Shown: in pieces, positions 42,624-51,977 of the stretch
Numbering within the stretch: the first letter of the stretch is position 1
Layout of the letters: every line of letters begins with the position of its first letter
Source: Corynebacterium glyciniphilum AJ 3170
GTDB taxonomy: Bacteria > Actinomycetota > Actinomycetes > Mycobacteriales > Mycobacteriaceae
Reading direction: 5' to 3'
NCBI RefSeq assembly: GCF_000626675.1
Contig: NZ_CP006842.1
Span: forward strand, 3,410,001 to 3,474,000
Length of the DNA: 64,000 nt
Program-made: the position numbers and the translations under genes
The notes under the pieces: generated by a model
Seen by the model: only the letters and a program-made list of their open reading frames with translations
The model's database searches: none
What the model was told of the DNA's origin: nothing

Positions 42624-44903
42624 CTAGGAATTCGCCTTTTCCAGCAGCTCCTCCAGCTGCTCACGAGTCACTGCACCACCGCTGAAGGTGATGATCCGGT
42701 CGAGCGGGATACTCGCCATCATCTTCACCATGTCGACGCCCAGACCGTCACCGCCGTCCCCCGTCATCCCGCCGAGAACGTCCCCGAGCGCGTCCACCAC
42801 CGCCGGCACCGCCAGCGCCTCTCCGAGTGTCGACTCGAGAGTCAGCGGAACGTGCACCTCCTCACCCTCCAGATCGACCTCCACCGACCCGCGCAGATCT
42901 CTGCTGGATGACCCAAGGTGGACCACGTAGCGCCCCGGTTCCAGGACAAAACGGCCCACCCGCACATCCCAGTACTCCAGGTCACGCCGGTCCAGGTGGA
43001 TCTCGATCTCCTCACGCTCACCCGGCTCCAGGGTGACCGAACCGAACCCGGCCAGCACCCTAGGCGCCCTGACCTGGTCAGAATCAGGCACGGACACATA
43101 GGCCTGCACTACCTCGCGGCCGGCGCGACGTCCGGTGTTGCTCACCCCGACGGTGACCGTGATGCCGTCGCCGTCGTCATCCGGCTGACCGAAGACCTCG
43201 TCATATTCGAAGGTCGTGTAGGACAGGCCGTGCCCGAACGGGTAGGCGACACGCAGGTTGCGTGCGTCGTACCAGCGGTAACCGACGAACAACCCTTCGC
43301 TGTAACGGACGTGCCCGTGCTCACCAGGGAAGTCAAGGTAGGCCGGGGTGTCGGCCAACCTGGCAGGCAGGGTCTCGGTGAGTTTGCCGGACGGATTCAC
43401 CTCTCCGGTCAGTACATCGGCGATTCCTGCGCCACCGCCCTGCCCGAGCAGGTTGGCGTCCAGGATCGCCGGAGCAAGGTCAGAAACCTCCCCGAGGTCC
43501 AGCGCGCCACCGTGGGACAGCACCACAACCACCCGTTCCTGCACCGCACGCACAGCACGCAACAGTCCAAGCTGTTCCGGCGGCAACGACAGGTCGGTCC
43601 GGTCGAAGCCCTCGGATTCCTGGTCCGGTGACAGGCCCAGGAAGACCACGGCGATGTCTGCATTCGCGGCGTCCTCCACCGCTTCGGCAAGCAGTCCGCT
43701 GTCACGCCCTGACCCGTCGGTGGTGAAACCCGCGGCATAAGTCACGGGTGCAGCCAGACGTTCCTTGAGGAGTTCCAGTGGCGAATCGATACGGGTGGGG
43801 TTCACATGGGAGCTTCCCCCGCCCTGGTAACGCGGCGTTTCGGCGAAGGGACCGATCACGGCGACGGAACCGGTCACCCCAGAGGCGGCAATCGGCAGAA
43901 TGTGCCGTCCGTCCGCACCGTCGTTCTTCAGCAGGACGACGGACCTCGCCGCAGCTTCACGTGCGAGTGCATGGTGTTTCTCCACGGTCTCATCGTCGAA
44001 AGAGGTCTCGCGGCGTGCCGCGGTCGCCCGGCGGGCCAATGCCGTCACACGCTCCGCCGCGACGGTCACCGCGTCCTCATCGAGCTGCCCGTTGCTGACC
44101 GCCGTCACGACCTCAGCGTCCGCCGTCCCGCCGTCCGACGGCATCTGCAGGTCAAGGCCTGCCGCGACGGACCGTAACCGCCCACCGACTGCACCCCAGT
44201 CGCTGACGACCACACCGTCGAAGCTCCATTCCCCGCGCAGGATGTCGGTGAGCAGTTCGCGGCTGTGCCGGACGGGCACCCCGTTGACAGCGTTGTAAGA
44301 GCACATCACTGTCCAAGGGCGGGCGTCCTCGACGATCTTCCGGAAGGCCCGCAGGTAGATCTCCCGCAGTGGCCGGGGATCAACGTCAGAACTCGCCCGC
44401 ATTCTGTCGTGCTCCTGATTGTTGAGCGCGAAGTGCTTCAGACTTGCCCCGACGCCTCCGTCCTGCAGGCCGGTGACCCAGGCGGTGCCAAGCGCCCCCG
44501 CCAGGTGCGGATCCTCGGAATAGTACTCGAAATTGCGCCCACCCAGTGGTGACCGTTTGATGTTCACTCCCGGCCCGAGGAGAACCTGGACGTCCTCAGC
44601 CTGCGCTTCCTCGGCGAGTGCGGCGCCAACGCGCTCCACGAGTCCGGGATCCCAGCTCTGGCTGAGACCGGCGGCCGGCGGGAAGCAGGTGGCCGGGACG
44701 CTGCTGGACAGCCCCAGGTGGTCGACGCCACCGGTCTGTTTGCGCAGCCCGTGCGGCCCGTCAGTCAATGTGATGGACGGGACGTCACCGATGTCCTTGG
44801 TCTGCCAGAAATTTCTGCCTGATCCGAGCCCGGCGCGGTCTGCCAGCGACAGGGCCGCGATTCCGGTGGTGTCGTCTGTGGTGGATGGGGTGTGGTGGGT
44901 CAT
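42624..44903 (-). CDS. Glycoside hydrolase family 3 beta-glucosidase
   Basis: The 759-residue protein has the GH3 layout: N-terminal TIM-type domain with TLTDGPHGLR, LGPGVNIKRSPLGGRNFEYYSEDP and KHFALNNQEHDR, nucleophile Asp235 in VVVSDWGAV, an alpha/beta sandwich domain (HYALAREAAARSVVLLKND-like) and a C-terminal fibronectin-type-III-like domain (VSVPDSDQVRAPRVLAGF). It lacks a signal peptide, so it acts inside the cell on imported beta-glucosides. The C-terminal tail of about 60 residues (SLTLESTLGEALAVPAV onward) is an extension I do not recognise. It is 28 bp from the upstream lipase gene. Confidence 0.94.
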   Translation of the reverse strand: MTHHTPSTTDDTTGIAALSLADRAGLGSGRNFWQTKDIGDVPSITLTDGPHGLRKQTGGVDHLGLSSSVPATCFPPAAGLSQSWDPGLVERVGAALAEEAQAEDVQVLLGPGVNIKRSPLGGRNFEYYSEDPHLAGALGTAWVTGLQDGGVGASLKHFALNNQEHDRMRASSDVDPRPLREIYLRAFRKIVEDARPWTVMCSYNAVNGVPVRHSRELLTDILRGEWSFDGVVVSDWGAVGGRLRSVAAGLDLQMPSDGGTADAEVVTAVSNGQLDEDAVTVAAERVTALARRATAARRETSFDDETVEKHHALAREAAARSVVLLKNDGADGRHILPIAASGVTGSVAVIGPFAETPRYQGGGSSHVNPTRIDSPLELLKERLAAPVTYAAGFTTDGSGRDSGLLAEAVEDAANADIAVVFLGLSPDQESEGFDRTDLSLPPEQLGLLRAVRAVQERVVVVLSHGGALDLGEVSDLAPAILDANLLGQGGGAGIADVLTGEVNPSGKLTETLPARLADTPAYLDFPGEHGHVRYSEGLFVGYRWYDARNLRVAYPFGHGLSYTTFEYDEVFGQPDDDGDGITVTVGVSNTGRRAGREVVQAYVSVPDSDQVRAPRVLAGFGSVTLEPGEREEIEIHLDRRDLEYWDVRVGRFVLEPGRYVVHLGSSSRDLRGSVEVDLEGEEVHVPLTLESTLGEALAVPAVVDALGDVLGGMTGDGGDGLGVDMVKMMASIPLDRIITFSGGAVTREQLEELLEKANS

Positions 44904-44931
44904 GGTGTCCTTTGTACTGGTGTACGGGGAT

Positions 44932-46302
44932 TCACGCCGGGAAGTCGCAGGTGCCGGTCACCGGGCGCCCGTGGAACCGGTCGAGCAGGAACGGAATACC
45001 GAAGGTGCTTCCGGAGACCGCCTGGAGGAAGTGGTTCTGATCGCTGATCTCGGGGAGGATGTCGTCGCGGTAGACGACGGGCGCCCCGTCCGAGCACCAC
45101 GTGGCGGCGAGCTCGCGTGCCTGACCGTAGGCGACTGTCTTGTCGTAGCGTCCCGAGACGATCATCGTCGGTGCGGCGGGCGTGCCGGTGCCGATGCGTT
45201 GCTCGTTCATGGCCCGCACACCCTCGGGGATCTCCCCGAGGAGGTCGTCGAGCCGACGACCGTCCGCCGTCCACTGTTCGGTGGTCTGGTACCCGTAGGT
45301 GTCCCCGATCTCGTCGGTGCACATGCCGGCCAGGTCATCGAGGACATCACGGCCATGCTCGGAGAGGTGGGTGTCGAGTTCGGCGGCCAAGGTGGGGTAC
45401 CGGGCGTTGAGACCGTTGATGGTGAAGCCGATCGCGCCGACCAGGTTCGATCCGTCGATGGTGCGCTGTACCGACTCCAGGTCAGCGGGCGGGGCCGAGG
45501 CGTAGGCGCCGACAACGTCCAGTTCCGGGGCGTAGTCGGCGACTGCTTCGACCGCGGCGGTCGACGCGCCACCACCCTGGGAATGCCCGTAGAAACCAAC
45601 GGACCCGAACTCATCTCCGTGTTCCTCGACGAGAGTGCGGGCCGCGCGGGCCGCGTCGATCATCGCGTGGGCCTGTTCCGCCCGGTTCATGTAGGTGTGC
45701 ATCCCCGGTGTACCCATTCCCACGTAGTCGGTCACCACCACCCGGACTCCGTGGCCGGCGAACACCCAGTCATACGCACCTTCCAGAGCCACCGTGCGCC
45801 CGGAATCCACCGGATCCGGCTGGTTGTCCAGAGGCCAGTTCCGCGAGGGGGCGCACTGATCCCCTTGGCCGACCGTGCCCCGCCCCACGACCACCGTGGG
45901 ACGGTTCCCCTGCCCTGTCCATGGCACCGTCGGCTCCACCATGTAGCCGCTGACAGCAACGGGATCACCGCCCATGGCGGTGGTGGAGTACATCATCTTC
46001 TGCACCCGGTCAGGCACGGCGAACTGGTGTCCGTCCGGACCCGACGGAGCCGGCGCATAGGGCGCGGTGACTGTGCGGAGCACCGTTCCGGGTGCACCCG
46101 GGGTCAGGCCAGCAGCGTCATAGAAAGGGTCGACGTCGTCAGCCTCGACCCGGGATGCCTGACCTCCCCACGGCAGGGTCTGCCCCTGCACCGGAGACAC
46201 CGCCAGTGCCGCCGCAACCGCTGCGCTGGCCAGTACCGCCAGTCCCCGCACGCCCGACACCCCTGCCCTACCCACCACAGTGCCTAGGATCCCCATAGCC
46301 AT
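44932..46302 (-). CDS. Secreted lipase (LIP family)
   Basis: The 456-residue precursor starts MAMGILGTVVGRAGVSGVRG, with a signal peptide (LAVLASAAVAAALAVSPVQG). The nucleophile Ser is in FYGHSQGGGAS (about residue 235), with GRYDKTVAYG (Asp) and SDQNHFLQA (His) as further triad candidates. Four Cys (QCAPS, MCTDE, WCSDG, TCDFPA) likely form disulphides after export. It is related in length and fold to the lipase at 32255-33625, with a GHSQGG rather than GYSGGS elbow. ATG 46302 has a GGAGG site at short spacing. Confidence 0.88.
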   Translation of the reverse strand: MAMGILGTVVGRAGVSGVRGLAVLASAAVAAALAVSPVQGQTLPWGGQASRVEADDVDPFYDAAGLTPGAPGTVLRTVTAPYAPAPSGPDGHQFAVPDRVQKMMYSTTAMGGDPVAVSGYMVEPTVPWTGQGNRPTVVVGRGTVGQGDQCAPSRNWPLDNQPDPVDSGRTVALEGAYDWVFAGHGVRVVVTDYVGMGTPGMHTYMNRAEQAHAMIDAARAARTLVEEHGDEFGSVGFYGHSQGGGASTAAVEAVADYAPELDVVGAYASAPPADLESVQRTIDGSNLVGAIGFTINGLNARYPTLAAELDTHLSEHGRDVLDDLAGMCTDEIGDTYGYQTTEQWTADGRRLDDLLGEIPEGVRAMNEQRIGTGTPAAPTMIVSGRYDKTVAYGQARELAATWCSDGAPVVYRDDILPEISDQNHFLQAVSGSTFGIPFLLDRFHGRPVTGTCDFPA

Positions 46303-46314
46303 CTCTCCTCCGAC

Positions 46315-46345
46315 GGTATATTGTTCCGCCTACGTTTATTGTCAA
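46315..46345 (-). promoter_or_regulatory. Likely promoter of the secreted lipase gene
   Basis: On the minus strand TTGACA (46340-46345) is followed by a TATA-type -10 (AATATA or TATACC within 46315-46322) at 17-19 bp. The start of transcription would fall close to the start codon at 46302. Direct repeats of CCTACG (about 46329-46334 and 46347-46352) frame the -35, a possible regulator site that also faces the gntK gene. Confidence 0.5.
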
Positions 46346-46489
46346 ACCTACGCCGGAATCGTGCTGCGCTGAGCGTACGAGAAGAAACCACACGAAAACA
46401 CAGAGACGGCCACATTCGGAACCTTCCCCGTGGAGGGCTGCAGGAGTACAGTCTCCGCAAGACCACCCGTCCAACCAGAAACGAGTGCC

Positions 46490-47041
46490 ATGTCCGATAC
46501 AACCCGGCCCCGCCCCGTCCACCTCGTCATCATGGGTGTGAGCGGCAGCGGAAAAACCACGATCGCCGAACAGCTCGAACAGCGAACCGGCGTCCCTTAC
46601 GCCGAGGCCGACGTATTCCACCCCGAGGCGAACAAGAAGAAAATGGGCTCCGGCCAGCCGCTCAACGACGACGACCGTTGGCCCTGGCTGCAGGAACTGC
46701 GGAACTGGATGACCGCCCAGGCAGAGAAGGGCCACTCCACCATCGTGACCTGTTCAGCCCTGAAGAAGTCCTACCGCGATGTACTGCGTGAGGCCGTCGG
46801 CGACGAGTTCTTCGTTCTGCTGGACGCCCCGGAGGACGTTCTCGCCGCCCGTATGGAGGTGCGCAAAGGCCACTTCATGCCGGCGTCACTGCTGCGTTCC
46901 CAACTCGACACCCTCGAAGGCCTCGATGCCGATGAGAAGGGCATCACGGTCGACGCCACCGAGACCCCCGAGTCGCTCGCCGCGGAAATCCTGTCCATCG
47001 ACGCACTGACCGTGCTCGCCCACGAGGGACGGCCGCAATGA
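46490..47041 (+). CDS. gntK: Gluconokinase
   Basis: GntK phosphorylates D-gluconate to 6-phosphogluconate, feeding the pentose phosphate path. The 183-residue protein has the P-loop MGVSGSGKTTIAEQL, ADVFHPEANKKKMGSGQPLNDDDRWPWL (typical of gluconokinase), SALKKSYRD, and RKGHFMPASLLRSQLDTLE. I start at ATG 46490; upstream in-frame residues do not fit the family. Its stop overlaps the gntP start (ATGA), so kinase and transporter are made together. GntR-type control, as in C. glutamicum, is plausible. Confidence 0.95.
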   Translation: MSDTTRPRPVHLVIMGVSGSGKTTIAEQLEQRTGVPYAEADVFHPEANKKKMGSGQPLNDDDRWPWLQELRNWMTAQAEKGHSTIVTCSALKKSYRDVLREAVGDEFFVLLDAPEDVLAARMEVRKGHFMPASLLRSQLDTLEGLDADEKGITVDATETPESLAAEILSIDALTVLAHEGRPQ

Positions 47042-48432
47042 TGTCGACGCTGACCCTCCTCGCCGCCGACGCGGAATCAGCCGGCACCGCCGATGACACC
47101 CAGCTGGTGGTCGCCGCTGTCATCGGCATCGCCCTGATCATCGGGCTGATCGTCTGGGCGAAGCTCAACCCGTTCCTGTCCCTGATGATCGGTTCAGCCG
47201 TCCTGGCGCTGGTCGCCGGTACGCCTCTGGTGGAGGCGTTCGGCAGTTTCACCGAAGGATTCGGCGGGACCGTCGGGGACGTCGGTGTCCTCATCGCCCT
47301 CGGAGCAGTGATCGGGCAGTTCCTCGTGAAATCCGGGGCCGCCGACAGTATCGTCGACGCCTTCCTCGACCGCACCGCCCCGGGGTTACGACCCTGGGTC
47401 ATCGCCGGGCTGGCGATGCTGCTGGGTATCCCGCTGTTCTTCGAGGTCGGCATCGTCCTGCTGATCCCTGTCGTCATGCTGGCCGCCCGTCGGTCCCAGC
47501 TCCCGGTCATGCTGCTGGGTATTCCGGCTCTCGCGGGACTCTCCGCCCTGCACGCCCTGGTGCCCCCGCACCCCGGCCCCCTGATCGCCGTGGATGCCCT
47601 GGGCGCGAACCTCGGCCTCACACTGGCACTGGGTCTGCTGGTGTCCGTCCCCGTCGTGGCGATCGCCGGCCCGCTATCGGCGAAGGTCATGGCACGGTGG
47701 GTACCGATCGAGGCCCCCACCGCCATCTCCGGGCAGGACATCACCGAGAACACCGGTTCCGACCGGCCCTCGGTCGGCCGGGGTCTTGCCGTGGTGCTGC
47801 TCCCGGTCGTGATGATGCTGTCACGCACCGTCGTGGAATCGCTGCAGGTGTCCGAGGACTCGGTGGTGTACAAGACCTTCGAGTTCCTGGGCGAACCGAT
47901 CGTCGCCTTACTCGCGACAGTTCTTCTGGCGATGTTCTTTCTCGGTTTCGGCGTGGGACGTACCCGACAGGAGGTCTCCGACCAGATCGGAGGTGCCTTC
48001 GGACCGATCGCCGGGGTCATCCTCATCGTCGGCGCGGGCGGCGGTTTCAAGCAGACGCTGGTCAACACCGGCGTGGCCGACGTCGTCGGCGAATGGGTGC
48101 AGAGCGCGCCGGTCTCGCCGCTGATCGCCGGATGGTTGGTGGCGGTGTTCATCCGCCTGGCCACCGGCTCAGCGACCGTGGCAACCGTCACCGCCGCGGG
48201 TATCATGGCACCGGTCGCCGCCGGCATGGGGTCGACCGAAGTCGCCCTGATGGTGCTGGCGATCGGCGCCGGATCGGTGTTCTTCTCCCACGTCAATGAC
48301 GCCGGCTTCTGGTTGGTCAAGGAGTACTTCGGCATGACGGTACCGCAGACGCTGAAAACGTGGTCGTTGATGGAGACAGTGCTCTCCGTCGTCGCCCTCG
48401 GCGTAGTTCTGCTGGTCCACCTGGTCATCTGA
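47038..48432 (+). CDS. gntP: Gluconate permease
   Basis: This 464-residue GntP-family protein has about 12-14 membrane helices with the family marks GALSALHALVPPHPGPLIA-like and a long central segment. The PPHPGPL block is close to invariant in gluconate permeases, and the C-terminal SHVNDAGFWLVKEYFG also fits. It imports gluconate by proton symport. The start ATG overlaps the gntK stop. A strong hairpin follows the stop codon. Confidence 0.94.
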   Translation: MMSTLTLLAADAESAGTADDTQLVVAAVIGIALIIGLIVWAKLNPFLSLMIGSAVLALVAGTPLVEAFGSFTEGFGGTVGDVGVLIALGAVIGQFLVKSGAADSIVDAFLDRTAPGLRPWVIAGLAMLLGIPLFFEVGIVLLIPVVMLAARRSQLPVMLLGIPALAGLSALHALVPPHPGPLIAVDALGANLGLTLALGLLVSVPVVAIAGPLSAKVMARWVPIEAPTAISGQDITENTGSDRPSVGRGLAVVLLPVVMMLSRTVVESLQVSEDSVVYKTFEFLGEPIVALLATVLLAMFFLGFGVGRTRQEVSDQIGGAFGPIAGVILIVGAGGGFKQTLVNTGVADVVGEWVQSAPVSPLIAGWLVAVFIRLATGSATVATVTAAGIMAPVAAGMGSTEVALMVLAIGAGSVFFSHVNDAGFWLVKEYFGMTVPQTLKTWSLMETVLSVVALGVVLLVHLVI

Positions 48433-48450
48433 CCCGGCCCCCCACACATA

Positions 48451-48472
48451 GGGCCACCCCTCCGGGTGGCCC
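48451..48472 (+). terminator. Terminator hairpin after gntP
   Basis: Perfect 9-bp stem GGGCCACCC/GGGTGGCCC with a CTCC loop lies 19 bases after the stop. It lacks a clear T-tract, as is common in high-GC actinobacteria. Confidence 0.75.
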
Positions 48473-48548
48473 GCATACCTGCTGGTCACGCTACTGGTAG
48501 GGTCGTGGCACTTTCCCGATAAGCGATATGCAGATGGGAGCACGAGCC

Positions 48549-49442
48549 ATGACCGATCAACTGACCTTCAACAACCCCGTCACCCGCTTCCCGAGGATCG
48601 AGCCGCCCGAGCAACACCAGCCCGAACCGGGACTGGACGCCGAACTGGTCCCCGAGGCTGACATCGGGGCCACCAGTTACCGCGGAACCGGACGCCTGGA
48701 AGGGCGGAGAGCGCTGGTCACCGGTGCAGACTCCGGCATCGGCGCGGCCACTGCGCTCGCCTTCGCCCGTGAAGGTGCCGACGTCGCGCTGGCCTACCTT
48801 CCCGACGAAGAACGGGACGCCCGCCGCGTCGCTGACCTCATCGAGGCGGAAGGGCGACGCGCCGTCCTGCTGCCCGGCGACCTCGCCGATGAACGGTACT
48901 GCACGGACCTCGTGGAACAGGCCGTCAAGGAACTCGGCGGACTCGACGCCCTGGTCAACAACGCAGGGCGTCAGATCTCGGTACCTCGTTTCGACGACAT
49001 CACCGACGAGCAGTGGAAGCAGACCTACGAGGTGAACCTCCACGCCATGGTGCGGGTGACGAGAGCCACCCTGCCCCACCTCAGCGCCGGTGCGACGATC
49101 GTGAATTCGACCTCCATCCAGGCCTACGACCCGTCGGACCACCTGATGGACTACGCATCGACCAAGGCGGCGATCAACAACTTCACGAAGGGACTGGCGA
49201 CCCAACTGGCTCCGCAGGGCATCCGCGTCAACGCCGTGGCACCCGGGCCGGTCTGGACACCTCTGCAGGTATCCGACGGTCAACCCAAGGAGGCGCTGCC
49301 TGAGTTCGGCCACAATACGCCGTTGGGCCGAGCAGGCCAGCCCGTCGAACTTGCCCCCGCATACGTCTTCCTGACCTCGCCGGAATCCAGTTTCGTTGTC
49401 GGATCGACGATCCACGTCAACGGCGGCCAGATGACCCCGTAA
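48549..49442 (+). CDS. Short-chain dehydrogenase, general stress type (YhxC/YghA-like)
   Basis: The 297-residue protein has an N-terminal extension of about 50 residues before the Rossmann fold, a feature of the YhxC/YghA group. Cofactor loop RRALVTGADSGIGAATALAFA; then NNAGRQISVPRFDDI, YASTKAAINNFTKGLA (catalytic Tyr-Lys), and APGPVWTPLQV. Members are NADP-linked oxidoreductases often induced by stress; substrate unknown. ATG 48549 is preferred for its GGGAG site. The next gene begins 32 bp downstream, with its own ribosome site. Confidence 0.88.
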   Translation: MTDQLTFNNPVTRFPRIEPPEQHQPEPGLDAELVPEADIGATSYRGTGRLEGRRALVTGADSGIGAATALAFAREGADVALAYLPDEERDARRVADLIEAEGRRAVLLPGDLADERYCTDLVEQAVKELGGLDALVNNAGRQISVPRFDDITDEQWKQTYEVNLHAMVRVTRATLPHLSAGATIVNSTSIQAYDPSDHLMDYASTKAAINNFTKGLATQLAPQGIRVNAVAPGPVWTPLQVSDGQPKEALPEFGHNTPLGRAGQPVELAPAYVFLTSPESSFVVGSTIHVNGGQMTP

Positions 49443-49474
49443 ACACCGTCAGCACCGCAGAAAGGAACAGTACG

Positions 49475-50539
49475 ATGAAACTCGATACCATCCGGGATAT
49501 CAGCGACGCCGAGGGGCCTTTCATCACCGTTTACCTGGAGGGCCACACCCCGTCCGAGGACGCCGAGAACCAGATCCGACTGCGCTGGAACGCCCAGCGT
49601 GAGCACCTCACCGAGGCGGGTGCCGACGAGCAGCTGCTGTCGCCGGTGGACGATGCCCTGTCCGTACGCAATATCACCGAGATCCAGGTCGACGGACGCG
49701 TCATCGTCGCCCACGCCGGCGGCGTCCTGCTCAATGAGCCGTGGGACGCACGCCCGGGGGCCGGGGACGCCTCCGCCTTTGGCGACATACCTGAACTCTC
49801 CGCCTACGTCAGAGAACGTGCCGGAGCTGTCCGTATCCTTCTGGCCGTGGTAGACCAGACCGGCGCCGTGGTGCGTCGACTCGTCGCCACCCGGGACAAG
49901 AACCTCGACGAGTCCGGCGAGGAGGTCGTCGAGAACCGCAGTGATGAACCGGTCCGGAAGCCGCGCGAAGGCGCGCTGTCACACAACCACATCCAACGTC
50001 GGGCAGACGAAGCGGTCAAGCAGAACGCCCGCGGCATCGCCGAGCACCTGGATGCCACCGCCCGTACCTGGTCACCCGATGTCCTCGTCCTCGCCGGCGA
50101 AACCCAGGGGCGCACCGCGGTGAAGGAGGAGCTGTCCCCGGCGCTGGCCGAGATCGTCCAGGAAACGGACGAGGGCGGACTCGCCGACACCAGCGGAGAC
50201 AATGCCGGAGAAGCCCTCGACCAGGCGGTCGGTGCCATCGCCAGCGACATCGCCGCTGGTGCAGCACTCGCCCAGGCTGAGCGTTTCGAAGAAGCCCGCG
50301 CACGTGGCCGGAGTGCGGAGGGTGTGCACGCCGTGATGCAGGCTGCCGGCATGGGCGCGGTGGAGACACTGCTGCTCAACTACGACGTTCCCACCCGCGG
50401 CGAAAGCGAAGCCGTCGTCAGCAGCGCCCAGGTTGACGCCGACGTCGCCCTGATCGATGCCCCGCTGCCCGGCAGTATCGCGGCCGTCCTGCGCTTCGAG
50501 GCGCCCGATGAACTCGGTTCTGCGGAGCTGAACGGATGA
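49475..50539 (+). CDS. Rv2629-like baeRF-family (eRF1/Vms1-like) protein
   Basis: The 354-residue protein matches the actinobacterial baeRF (bacterial archaeo-eukaryotic release factor) group represented by Rv2629. Marks are the start GPFITVYLEGHTPSEDAENQ, VRILLAVVDQTGAVVRRL, HNHIQRRADEAVKQNARGIAEHL, DVLVLAGETQGRTAVKEEL and the C-terminal AMGAVETLLLNYDVP. The family is linked to ribosome rescue or stress adaptation; peptidyl-tRNA cleavage by this protein is only inferred. An AAAGGAAC site precedes the ATG. Confidence 0.85.
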   Translation: MKLDTIRDISDAEGPFITVYLEGHTPSEDAENQIRLRWNAQREHLTEAGADEQLLSPVDDALSVRNITEIQVDGRVIVAHAGGVLLNEPWDARPGAGDASAFGDIPELSAYVRERAGAVRILLAVVDQTGAVVRRLVATRDKNLDESGEEVVENRSDEPVRKPREGALSHNHIQRRADEAVKQNARGIAEHLDATARTWSPDVLVLAGETQGRTAVKEELSPALAEIVQETDEGGLADTSGDNAGEALDQAVGAIASDIAAGAALAQAERFEEARARGRSAEGVHAVMQAAGMGAVETLLLNYDVPTRGESEAVVSSAQVDADVALIDAPLPGSIAAVLRFEAPDELGSAELNG

Positions 50540-50669
50540 TCCGCACTGACGACGGGGGCCGGTCCTGAACACCCGGATACGGAACGACGACCACGGGTTC
50601 CTTGGCCGCCTCTGGGATACGGTCAGGAGCCCGGAGGGGTCGACCGCGGGACTGCAGATCACCAAATGC

Positions 50670-51704
50670 GTGATCGCCGCCACGGCGGCGTGGTGGGTCT
50701 CCGTGACGTTCCTCAACACAAGCTTCCCCTTCCTCGCTCCCTGGGTCGCCCTCCTGACCATCGATGCCACGGCATACCGCACCCTGTCGCGCGGTGTGCA
50801 GTCGACCATCGCTTCTCTCCTAGGCATCGGGGTCGCTTTCCTCGTCGGCACGTTCCTGGGAGTCTCCCTGTGGACGTACGCACTGGCCCTGTTCGTGGGT
50901 CTGGTGCTGGCACGGGTGCGGTGGATCCGCGATGAAGGCGTCACCGTTGCCACGATGTCCATCTTCATCCTGAGCGACGGCTTCTCCGAGCAACAGCAAC
51001 AGTTCGGCGACCGTATCCTCGAGATCGGGGTGGGCATCCTGGTCGGAGTCGTGGTGAACCTGCTGGTCCTGCCTCCGTTGCGTGACAGGCAGGCATCACG
51101 GTACGTCGACAGTGTGAATCGCAGAATGGGGTCGGTCCTGGAAAACATGGGCGAGGAGTTCGCGTCGTCCTGGGACACGGACCGTGCGGATGCCTGGATC
51201 GATGAAACCGACTCGATCACCGGGGAACTCAATTCAGCCTGGTCGATAGTGCGATTCGCCCGGGAGAGTCGTCGGGCTAACCCGCGGTCGTATCTGTCAC
51301 GGCTGCGACGGGCGCGGGCCCAGGATCGACAGACACCGGATCCGGAGGAGGCCAGCTGGGAGGACATCCTGCGACGGGCCGACGAAGGCGCGTCCCATCT
51401 GCGCAACCTCGCCCGGACGCTGCGTGAAGCCTCCTACGCGGACGGAGAGTGGGACACCCGCTTCCGCGAAGAGTGGGCGTCGATCTCCCGCGACGCCGGT
51501 CGGGCGGTGGCGGACCCCGATGCCGAAGTGGAGTCCTTGTCATCCCGCCTGAAGCAACTCACCGAGGAGCTCTCGGATGATGAGAATCTGCCGACGAGGC
51601 ACTGGCCCGTCTACGGGACGATGATCACCGGCCTCCAGCACATCGTCGAGATCGTCGATGACGTGGCGTCGAGCCGTGAAGCCAGAGAGGCTGCGAGCAG
51701 CTGA
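50670..51704 (+). CDS. FUSC/ArAE-type membrane protein
   Basis: The N-terminal half has about six membrane helices (WWVSVTFLNTSFPFLAPWVALL, VAFLVGTFLGVSLWTYALALFVGLVL, IGVGILVGVVVNLLVLPPLRDR), and the C-terminal half is a long soluble helical region. This is the layout of FUSC/aromatic-acid-exporter-type proteins. GTG 50670 is the first usual start. Upstream codons in the same frame from 50565 encode a sensible N-terminus (GRLWDTVRSPEGSTAGLQ) that fits the family, yet no ATG, GTG or TTG is available there; a CTG at 50565 is the only likely start. So the true protein may be 379 residues. Confidence 0.8.
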   Translation: MIAATAAWWVSVTFLNTSFPFLAPWVALLTIDATAYRTLSRGVQSTIASLLGIGVAFLVGTFLGVSLWTYALALFVGLVLARVRWIRDEGVTVATMSIFILSDGFSEQQQQFGDRILEIGVGILVGVVVNLLVLPPLRDRQASRYVDSVNRRMGSVLENMGEEFASSWDTDRADAWIDETDSITGELNSAWSIVRFARESRRANPRSYLSRLRRARAQDRQTPDPEEASWEDILRRADEGASHLRNLARTLREASYADGEWDTRFREEWASISRDAGRAVADPDAEVESLSSRLKQLTEELSDDENLPTRHWPVYGTMITGLQHIVEIVDDVASSREAREAASS

Positions 51705-51746
51705 CGTCGGCGTGGCGGTGTCACCGGCCGTGGTGACGCCGGAACC

Positions 51747-51899
51747 TCAGTCGGCATCGTGCCGGGGGCCGGACGACTCCGTGCTTTCCTCACGGGTGCC
51801 GGCCTGGAGTTGGCGGGCCCGTTCGACCCCACTGCCGATCTCCACGCCGACGAGCAGCGAGACGTTCATGAGGTAGATCCACAGTTCCGGGGGCTTTCC
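51747..51899 (-). pseudogene. Possible C-terminal remnant of a YihY/BrkB-type membrane protein
   Basis: The minus-strand frame reads LWIYLMNVSLLVGVEIGSG then VERARQLQAG and a short polar tail to TGA at 51747. This matches the usual last helix and tail of YihY family proteins. Upstream of it there is no start codon or membrane helix, so only the end is left. An intact short gene from ATG 51869 is possible but would be only 40 residues. Confidence 0.35.
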
Positions 51900-51977
51900 G
51901 CGCCTACGAGGGTCAGTTATGCTGCTATCACTACGTGCGCCACTGCGTCGAGTGCCCTCAACTTTCCAGGAGCTCTT

